NCBI RefSeq assembly: GCF_014202905.1 | Contig: NZ_JACHHY010000009.1 | Span: forward strand, 104,491-168,490 | Source: Chitinivorax tropicus | GTDB lineage: Bacteria > Pseudomonadota > Gammaproteobacteria > Burkholderiales > SCOH01 | DNA length: 64,000 nt | Direction of reading: 5' to 3' | Part shown: positions 59,801 through 64,000 of the stretch, in pieces | Position numbering within the stretch: position 1 is the first letter of the stretch | Layout of the letters: the number at the start of each line of letters is the position of its first letter | Made by a program: the position numbers and the translations under genes | The notes under the pieces: model-generated | Databases searched by the model: none | Seen by the model: the letters and a program-made list of their open reading frames with translations, nothing else | What the model was told of the DNA's origin: nothing

Positions 59801-61092
59801 ACCTGCTCCAGCAGCGCGATGGCCTGCGCGGCCAGATCGAGCTTCAATACAACCCGGCAGGCTACTTGATCAGCCGCAGAACCGAGGCCCCCTTTGGCCA
59901 GAGCCATCTGCAACGCTTTCAGTACGACCCGGCAGGCAATCTGCAAGGCAGCGAGGGCCTTGTCCAAGACAATCGGCTGCGTGTCTATCAAGACCTGCGG
60001 TTCGATTACGACGCCTATGGCAACCTGATCGAGAAGCGCAAAGGCAGCCACACCACCTTACGGCTGGTCTATGATGCCGACGACCAGCTGCTGCTGACCG
60101 AACAGACCTGCCACGACACCCGCACCATCACCCGCTTCGATTACGATGTGCTGGGGCGGCGCATCGGCAAGACCGTCTCCAGCCAATCCACACTCAAGCC
60201 TGGCCCCGCCCACACCCACAGCACCACCCGTTTCATCTGGCAGGGCTTACGCCTCCTGCAGGAGATCCACACCCCAGGCACCCAGGCGGAGATCACCCAC
60301 ACCTATGTCTATGAAACCGACCAGCGCTACAGCCCACTCGCCCGCATCGACCAGTGGCAGGACAGCACCAGCGATCACGCCAGCACCCAGCTCTACTACT
60401 TCCACACCGACCAGATCGGCACCCCGCAAGAGGTCACCGATGAAGCCGGACAGCTGGTCTGGGCAGGCCGCTACCAAGCCTGGGGCAAGCTGGAGGGCCA
60501 GCACACCACCAGCGGCCAAAGCACCCTCACCCAGCCACTACGCTTCGCAGGCCAATACGCCGACGACAGCACCGGGTTACACTACAACACCTTCCGCTAT
60601 TATGACCCCGATGTCGGGCGATTCATCAACCACGACCCCATCGGCCTGAATGGCGGCTTCAACCTCTATGCCTATGCGCCCAATCCCACCGGGTGGATTG
60701 ATCCGTGGGGGTTGGCCACTGTTGATGCAATATTTGAGATGGCTGGTCAAATATTTACTGGAGTCAATCCAACGGAGCGGACGCCTCGTGTTAATGGTTC
60801 TACAATTCCTGGATTGGCTGGCCCCAATAGCAGTCGCTTCGATATGCACGCAGAAATCGATGCAATGATGAAAGCCTATGATGCTAATTTGCGGGGAGGA
60901 AGAGGTGTGTTAACAGTAGAAGGTCTTGAAGTTTGTGCTTTTTGTAAACGAAGCATCAAAAACATGGCAAAGGCATTGAATCTTGATGAATTCATAGTGC
61001 ATGAAATCAGCAGCGGGAAAACTTACACATTCACTGGCCGTGATTTGAATAAGATCCGAGAAGGTGGAAAGGGATTTAAAGGAGCATGCTAG
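56830..61092 (+). CDS. rhs: prePAAR-PAAR-Rhs T6SS effector with a C-terminal deaminase-like toxin
   Basis: A 1420-residue effector. Residues 4-13 carry the prePAAR motif (Ala-Ala-Arg-x2-Asp-x3-His). Two membrane helices (about 18-62) follow, then a PAAR domain (about 82-160), a second hydrophobic region (about 175-240) and an Rhs shell of YD repeats (about 260-1260). The conserved end Ile-Asp-Pro-Trp-Gly-Leu is at ~1290-1295. The last 125 residues carry His-Ala-Glu at 1340-1342 and Cys-x-x-Cys at 1369-1372, the zinc-binding pattern of cytidine-deaminase-fold toxins. The DNA turns AT-rich exactly at the tip, a sign of a recently exchanged cassette. The toxin probably deaminates nucleic acid in a rival cell. 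An Imm10-like gene follows 8 bases later. Confidence 0.93.
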   Translation: MYEAARVGDPISHTSALAGFLIGALLGVALIAAVAFATFTCGFGVALLAGLAAGLGAQGLLAAGEAIGRAMRTVTGAIATGSLDVFTNLRPAAHAIRSTVGCSKDTPVQFIAEGSTSVFINNQPAARKGDHTTCDAEVDDGSPDVFIGGGTAQYLPIEREIPDKYRTYVDWAFAAAGLVGGLAGLVRKAAGAPLRALLPCAGRYIAGYMAGEALSRYVVAPAISRAWGALTGHPVEATTGRKLLLAQQEIDGVVDDLLPIIIQRFYSSGIATSGLLGQGWRMPWDITLHQAGGRIIYTDLQGRETAFPWVAPGENSFSAAEQKFLTCLPDGRYLIHDLDQTYLLFSALPSDGQPARLARQEDALGQALAFIYDTDRLVSITTPNGDELRCQYHHSTGRLAALIHYPAATDGALSPSTLVRYEYDHNGQLSAVYNQQNQLTRRFSYENGLMVQQQDQLGFTCHYRWENIGGQPRVIEHTTNTGEHYQYRYDPANRQSWMTDSLGRTAHWQYDEHHQIIAYQDLDGSEYRTQYNDDGHPTQFQLPGDRQLQLEFDALGRIQREIDPLGQVTQYQYHGNTRQITQLRLPDGGDWQAEYDVHGRLIRQQDPLGHAEHYEYDRAFQPKAHIDARGGRRQFFWTARGKPQRQVDCSGKTTHFHYDAQHRLIGVTDALGQQTHYQRDEAGRITRIELADGSSELFEYSGSGLLSRYLDPQRMEQQWQYDVRGLLISHRNVSHHTTRYDYDAYGRLTKLTNPNGAAYRFEYDAADRLISEHRLDQLSKHYQYHPAGWLSAETTIGQAAGQSLSKTVRLTHDLLGRLIKRETGTAVFGYTYDPLGRPLHLHRTPTPFGLQMGVQPDAIQFEYDAAGQLTQEHGRHGRVQYQHDELGNLIQLMLPQGHQLGFLHYGSGHLHQIRFDERVITDIERDDLHRETLRSQGRLHTAFGYDALGRKQWQSSEWRQPAPLPAMPEAPLPQPGSGVLWRQYQYNQRGDLLQQRDGLRGQIELQYNPAGYLISRRTEAPFGQSHLQRFQYDPAGNLQGSEGLVQDNRLRVYQDLRFDYDAYGNLIEKRKGSHTTLRLVYDADDQLLLTEQTCHDTRTITRFDYDVLGRRIGKTVSSQSTLKPGPAHTHSTTRFIWQGLRLLQEIHTPGTQAEITHTYVYETDQRYSPLARIDQWQDSTSDHASTQLYYFHTDQIGTPQEVTDEAGQLVWAGRYQAWGKLEGQHTTSGQSTLTQPLRFAGQYADDSTGLHYNTFRYYDPDVGRFINHDPIGLNGGFNLYAYAPNPTGWIDPWGLATVDAIFEMAGQIFTGVNPTERTPRVNGSTIPGLAGPNSSRFDMHAEIDAMMKAYDANLRGGRGVLTVEGLEVCAFCKRSIKNMAKALNLDEFIVHEISSGKTYTFTGRDLNKIREGGKGFKGAC
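59675..59849 (+). repeat. Rhs core repeat A, parental copy
   Basis: This 175-bp part of the Rhs shell recurs at 63731-63905 with about 3 mismatches and no gaps by eye. It directly precedes the parental copy of repeat B, which overlaps it by 9 bases. Confidence 0.9.
59841..59956 (+). repeat. Rhs core repeat B, parental copy
   Basis: This 116-bp part of the Rhs shell recurs at 63018-63133. The first ~20 bases of the downstream copy are diverged; the rest is near-identical. Order in the intact gene is A then B, but downstream it is B then A. Confidence 0.9.
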
Positions 61093-61100
61093 GATAAATC

Positions 61101-61454
61101 ATGAAAACAACTCATGTTAAAGCAGATAAAGAATTTGAAGATGATGGATTGTATTGCATAACCATTTGGGTAGAGGAATTCCCACCAAGATATATATCCA
61201 TTTCCTACGATGAGATCGAAGAACCAGAATCTATATATATAGAAGCAGAGGATCAGAAATATGGATTTAAAGTACCATCAATCGACCTCACCCTAAATGA
61301 TTCGTCATTAAAAATTGGGCTTGGTAATGATACAGCCTACCATTTTCACTGGACGAATCAGCGCTGTATCACCATCACCTTGACCGCAGAAGAAATAGAA
61401 GAAATCAAACCCACACTTCACCATATCCAGCAAAAATCTGGTCAAAATTCATAG
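61101..61454 (+). CDS. Candidate cognate immunity protein (Imm10-like)
   Basis: A 117-residue acidic, beta-rich protein starting 8 bases after the Rhs stop, with AGGATAA as ribosome site. The outline suits Imm10: Phe-Glu-Asp-Asp-Gly-Leu-Tyr, then Tyr-Ile-Ser-Ile-Ser-Tyr-Asp-Glu, then Tyr-Gly-Phe-Lys-Val, and a closing Leu-Thr-Ala-Glu-Glu-Ile helix. The family call is tentative, but the position directly after the toxin tip and the shared AT-rich composition make it the natural antidote. It would protect the producer by binding the deaminase domain. Confidence 0.7.
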   Translation: MKTTHVKADKEFEDDGLYCITIWVEEFPPRYISISYDEIEEPESIYIEAEDQKYGFKVPSIDLTLNDSSLKIGLGNDTAYHFHWTNQRCITITLTAEEIEEIKPTLHHIQQKSGQNS

Positions 61455-61467
61455 CCACTTTGAATTA

Positions 61468-61518
61468 GAAAGCGCCCCCGACGTTTTCATCGATGGGGGC
61501 AAAGGATAGTACCGCCTC
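61468..61518 (+). pseudogene. Scrap of a PAAR-like segment with a stop codon
   Basis: In one frame this reads Ser-Ala-Pro-Asp-Val-Phe-Ile-Asp-Gly-Gly-Lys-Gly-stop-Tyr-Arg. It parallels [14 protein letters not shown] in the intact effector (near 57250-57290). The same bases also form a GCCCCC/GGGGGC hairpin (61473-61478 with 61495-61500) that could end the immunity transcript, so the resemblance may be partly chance. Confidence 0.45.
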
Positions 61519-61534
61519 ATGAAGAAACATGTTA

Positions 61535-62042
61535 ATGACCTCAAAATCAAAAGCACAAAGCTGGAACACCAAGCCAAGAACAATGCTGAGAGATATAAAA
61601 CTTGGTGACATCTTCTTATTTTAATTAGCTAGCAACGCCTACGGATCAGGGGGGATTATTTCCCGCCAACAGATTTGGTCACGTTGCAGAAATTTTTGAT
61701 GTTACTTTCCCATCTCCAGATGTTTCCATAGAAGAGATCATTAACAATAAGCGGTTACGAGCAATAATATTGGACTCATATGGACTTTTCGACAGAAGAT
61801 CCAATGGGAACTGGCAAATAATCGGCCACGACAGCAGCTACAAACAAGATAATCTAGATAATATATTTTTCTGATATGGAACAGGACCAGGGATAAAAAT
61901 AGTCGATGCACTTGACATGGAAAAGCCTGGAACAAAAGACGACCCATTGAAATACCCACCATACTCACCCTACGCCGATATTCATGCAAGGACAAGCTAT
62001 TTCCCAAGCATGCTTAATATTTATTTACGCAAGGAACCAATA
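61535..62042 (+). pseudogene. Degenerate Imm26-family immunity gene
   Basis: This is a broken paralogue of the intact Imm26 gene at 63187-63687. Its translation starts Met-Thr-Ser-Lys-Ser-Lys-Ala-Gln as the intact gene does. It is disrupted by a TAA at 61622 (Glu codon in the intact copy), by an extra C near 61663 that shifts the frame, and by a TGA near 61873 where the intact copy has TCT. Similarity continues past each lesion up to Thr-Ser-Tyr-Phe-Pro. The final frame runs without stop into the DUF6881 gene. Confidence 0.85.
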
Positions 62043-62318
62043 GTGAAACACCTAAAAATCAAATGGAATCACCATTTCGCTGATGAACCGATTTTGTTAT
62101 ATAGCGAATTGAATGATGACAGCTTGTAAATTAGAAAGATAGAGATTTTCCCAAACGGCGAATATGGCTATGCCTATGACGAAACAACCAAAATCTCAAC
62201 ACAACTTTCAGAAACAACAATTCCTTCAATAGATGAAATTTCCGAAGACCCACAATTTCTACCCGAGATTATAAAAAAAGAAGAATTTGAGGGCGTTTGG
62301 ATAAAGGCCACTAAATAA
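62043..62318 (+). pseudogene. DUF6881-type immunity gene with an in-frame stop
   Basis: From a GTG at 62043 the frame encodes Lys-His-Leu-Lys-Ile-Lys-Trp-Asn-His-His-Phe-Ala-Asp-Glu-Pro-Ile-Leu-Leu-Tyr-Ser-Glu-Leu, which fits DUF6881 proteins, often found among polymorphic toxin immunity genes. A TAA at 62127-62129 interrupts it at a position where a sense codon is expected. The same frame continues for 62 more codons with family-like Ile-Glu-Ile-Phe and Glu-Glu-Phe-Glu-Gly-Val-Trp to a TAA at 62316. A single base change would restore the whole 91-residue protein. Confidence 0.7.
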
Positions 62319-62466
62319 CCCCCTCAACACGCCCCATGACAACAAAACGTGGCACCACCATTAAAAGAGCAATGCCACGCAAGAATTCACAAAAAATTCA
62401 TGATATTTTTACGCACAGGGGTAGCATCTCCAACATAAAAAACAACTGTTAAGCAAGGAGGTAAAC

Positions 62467-62982
62467 ATGGCCATCAAATTCAATCTCGCTCTAGATACTT
62501 CAGAGATACTTTCTCTGGAGAAAAGTCTTGGATTTACACTTCCATTAATCTATAGAGATTTTCTGATTAAAACAAATGGCATATCCATCATCCCACCAAG
62601 CTTTTCTAATATTAAATTCGATAAAGTTGAAAATGGTGAAATTTCATTTTCATATCTCTTCGGCCATGCACTGGCAAATACCAGCCTTGACATTTTATCC
62701 ACCCACCGTGAAATTGGAGATGAGATAGATTTCCTGGAAAACCCCGTCATAATTGGAGAGGATGGCGGAGGAAACTTTTATGTAATGCTTTGCAGAGGGG
62801 AGTCGAGCAACGTCTATTACTGGGATAGAACACACCTCCACGCAGAGGATGAGAACTTGAAGTACGATATTGCAGAGGTGGGTGAATGTGGGCATCTTTA
62901 TTTGGTTTCCAATACATTCAATGACTTTTGTAACCTCATCTCCGACTCTTTAGGCGGGTCACCATTGACGCCATCACCATAA
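62467..62982 (+). CDS. SMI1/KNR4 (SUKH) family immunity protein
   Basis: A 171-residue protein of the SUKH superfamily. Ile-Leu-Ser-Leu-Glu-Lys-Ser-Leu-Gly-Phe-Thr-Leu-Pro followed by Tyr-Arg-Asp-Phe-Leu and Thr-Asn-Gly gives the diagnostic N-terminal motif. A Gly-Glu-Asp-Gly-Gly-Gly-Asn-Phe-Tyr segment and Val-Tyr-Tyr-Trp-Asp strand follow. SUKH proteins neutralise many polymorphic toxins, nucleases and deaminases among them. The gene has a perfect AAGGAGGT ribosome site and is intact. It has no adjacent toxin tip, so it is an orphan immunity gene, or it backs up the Rhs tip antidote. Confidence 0.9.
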   Translation: MAIKFNLALDTSEILSLEKSLGFTLPLIYRDFLIKTNGISIIPPSFSNIKFDKVENGEISFSYLFGHALANTSLDILSTHREIGDEIDFLENPVIIGEDGGGNFYVMLCRGESSNVYYWDRTHLHAEDENLKYDIAEVGECGHLYLVSNTFNDFCNLISDSLGGSPLTPSP

Positions 62983-63017
62983 AAGAAATGTATTATTGGG
63001 CATTGCCAATCTAGCAA

Positions 63018-63133
63018 GCTCCAATACACCTCTGCAGACTACTTGATCAGCCGCAGAACCGAGGCCCTCTTTGGCTAGAGTCATCTGCAACGCTTTCAGT
63101 ACGACCCGGCAGGCAATCTGCAAGACAGCGAGG
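63018..63133 (+). repeat. Displaced Rhs core fragment (repeat B copy)
   Basis: A 116-bp stray piece of Rhs core matching 59841-59956. A CAG of the intact gene is a TAG here (Gly-stop-Ser where the parent has Gly-Gln-Ser), so it cannot be part of a working shell. It sits between the SUKH and Imm26 genes and probably marks the end of an earlier tip cassette. Confidence 0.88.
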
Positions 63134-63186
63134 CAGCAATATTTCGAAAACGCTTATCAAGAAAATAAAAACTCATTTAAAAGAAA

Positions 63187-63687
63187 ATGCCAATGACCTC
63201 AAAATCAAAAGCTCAAGGCTGGAACACCAAACCAAGGACCATGCTGAGATATATAAAACCAGGTGATATTTTCTTATTTGAGCTAACCAGCAGTGCATAT
63301 GGAGCCGGCAGAATTCTTTCTGCAAATAGTCTGGGCCACGTTGCTGAGATTTTTGATGTTATATTTTCAACTCCAAACATACCCGCTCAAGATATTATTA
63401 CTCACGAACGACTACGAGCAATCATATTAGACTCATACGGGCTTTTCGATAAAAAAATCTATGGAAACTGGCAAATAATTGGTCACGATGACAACTTCAA
63501 GCAGGACAATCTCGACAAAATATACTTCTCTTACGGAGAGGGAACTGGCATTCGTGTAATTGATGCTCTTGACAATGAAAGACCCGGCACGCAAGAAGAT
63601 TTGGATAAATATCCGGCCTATTCACCTCATAGTGATTTTCATGTAAGAACTAGGCTTTTTCCGGATTATGCTCAAAAGAAGATATAA
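63187..63687 (+). CDS. Imm26-family immunity protein
   Basis: A 166-residue protein. Tyr-Ile-Lys-Pro-Gly-Asp-Ile-Phe-Leu-Phe-Glu-Leu (20-31) and Tyr-Gly-Ala-Gly-Arg-Ile-Leu (36-42) are the Imm26 signature, and Gly-Asn-Trp-Gln-Ile-Ile-Gly occurs near residue 95. It is AT-rich like the other immunity genes and intact, whereas its relative at 61535 is broken. The ATG at 63187 or the one at 63193 may start it. No matching toxin is adjacent, so it defends against tips carried by kin or is a relic of an earlier cassette. Confidence 0.82.
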   Translation: MPMTSKSKAQGWNTKPRTMLRYIKPGDIFLFELTSSAYGAGRILSANSLGHVAEIFDVIFSTPNIPAQDIITHERLRAIILDSYGLFDKKIYGNWQIIGHDDNFKQDNLDKIYFSYGEGTGIRVIDALDNERPGTQEDLDKYPAYSPHSDFHVRTRLFPDYAQKKI

Positions 63688-63702
63688 ATCTGATCATACC
63701 GG

Positions 63703-63727
63703 CTATACCTCGTCCCCGCAGGTATAG
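63703..63727 (+). terminator. 8-bp inverted repeat after the Imm26 gene
   Basis: CTATACCT at 63703-63710 and AGGTATAG at 63720-63727 form a perfect stem with a 9-base loop, 16 bases after the Imm26 stop and 3 bases before repeat A begins. No T-run is present. It could be a terminator or a recombination boundary. Confidence 0.4.
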
Positions 63728-63730
63728 TAA

Positions 63731-63905
63731 GCCGCAAACAATGGCAGAGCAGCGGATGGCACCAATCAGCGCCCCTCCCGGCCATGCCAGAAGCACCTCT
63801 ACCCCAGCCCGGCAGCGGGGTGCTGTGGCGGCAGTATCAATACAACCAGCGTGGTGACCTGCTCCAGCAGCGCGATGGCCTGCGCGGCCAGATCGAGCTT
63901 CAATA
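63731..63905 (+). repeat. Displaced Rhs core fragment (repeat A copy)
   Basis: A 175-bp copy of 59675-59849 with about 3 substitutions, so it is very recent or kept alike by gene conversion. It ends at the sequence where repeat B begins in the parent gene, and the IS3-family element starts a few bases later. Confidence 0.92.
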
Positions 63906-63907
63906 TG

Positions 63908-64000
63908 ACCTTTCCCCGTTAGGTATCCCAGTCTTTAATTAGCAACCTGGGTCCTCTGTTGGTGGTACTTCTGCCGGAATTCTTCCGGCGTTAAATATCC
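63908..64000 (-). mobile_element. End of an IS3-family insertion sequence (partial)
   Basis: Rhs homology stops at 63905 and new sequence, TTTCCCCGTTAGG from about 63910, follows. With a transposase stop codon about 25 bases inward, this looks like the terminal inverted repeat of an insertion sequence. The exact end cannot be set without the other end. Confidence 0.6.
63935..64000 (-). CDS. IS3-family transposase, C-terminal end (partial)
   Basis: On the minus strand the last 21 codons read Gly-Tyr-Leu-Thr-Pro-Glu-Glu-Phe-Arg-Gln-Lys-Tyr-His and end Gln-Val-Ala-Asn-stop. The Thr-Pro-x-Glu-Phe ending is typical of the integrase-core OrfB of IS3-family elements. The gene runs off the window edge. 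Confidence 0.75.
   Translation of the reverse strand, partial: GYLTPEEFRQKYHQQRTQVAN

Noticed and set aside
53811..61092. A complete type VI secretion gene cluster
   Set aside because: Only vgrG, an Eag chaperone and the Rhs effector are present; no tssB, tssC, tssM, clpV or other structural gene is in the window, so this is an orphan vgrG island.

Overview
This 64-kb window is bacterial chromosome, moderately GC-rich, with short intergenic gaps. Its gene content points to a betaproteobacterium, probably in or near the Neisseriales/Chitinimonas group: rdgC, class I fumarase, a LiuR-controlled leucine degradation operon, a nudJ-mnmA pair, DUF805 and YceH proteins, secreted proteases with PPC domains, and an Eag-dependent T6SS Rhs effector. 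The lineage is my inference from gene content and was not tested by any search. I saw no rRNA, tRNA or CRISPR array.

Layout. 1-4 kb: start of a secreted protein, VanZ-like protein, PliI-type lysozyme inhibitor overlapping an HD-domain hydrolase, a conserved hypothetical, and rdgC. 4.3-8.3 kb: a single-module NRPS-like enzyme with the architecture of epsilon-poly-lysine synthetase (adenylation domain, carrier domain, membrane segments and three hexapeptide-repeat domains). 8.4-24 kb: housekeeping and membrane genes (AI-2E family transporter, GST, diguanylate cyclase, nudJ-cyclase-mnmA operon, DUF805, CPBP protease, flavin reductase, dusA, response regulator with TPRs, recG, yedI, DMT exporter, GDPD). 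24.2-29.9 kb: three secreted metalloproteases on the minus strand, two tandem M28 aminopeptidases and one M4 thermolysin-like enzyme, all ending in a PPC domain. They lie beside an AT-rich gene-poor stretch (29.9-30.8 kb). 30.8-34.3 kb: mtfA, fumA with a clear terminator, and cheR.

34.6-46.2 kb: the liu cluster. LiuR (MerR family) is followed by a palindrome overlapping a promoter, then isovaleryl-CoA dehydrogenase, thiolase, MaoC hydratase, a second acyl-CoA dehydrogenase, an M24-like protein, methylcrotonyl-CoA carboxylase beta, a GNAT protein, methylglutaconyl-CoA hydratase, carboxylase alpha and HMG-CoA lyase. Together they take isovaleryl-CoA to acetoacetate plus acetyl-CoA. 46.2-53.2 kb: anmK, an LplT-Aas-like transporter-acyltransferase fusion, a TetR regulator, yceH, two small proteins and an unrecognised 252-aa protein.

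53.8-64 kb is the accessory region. It holds vgrG with a long N-terminal extension, an Eag (DUF1795) chaperone, and a 1420-aa prePAAR-PAAR-Rhs effector whose last ~125 residues look like a zinc deaminase toxin. Downstream is an AT-rich graveyard of immunity genes: an Imm10-like candidate cognate immunity gene, a degenerate Imm26 copy running into a DUF6881 gene with a stop codon, a SUKH (SMI1/KNR4) gene and an intact Imm26 gene. Among them lie displaced, nearly identical fragments of the Rhs core and a PAAR-like scrap. The window ends inside an IS3-family transposase abutting one of the Rhs fragments. This looks like the record of repeated tip-and-immunity exchange at one Rhs locus.
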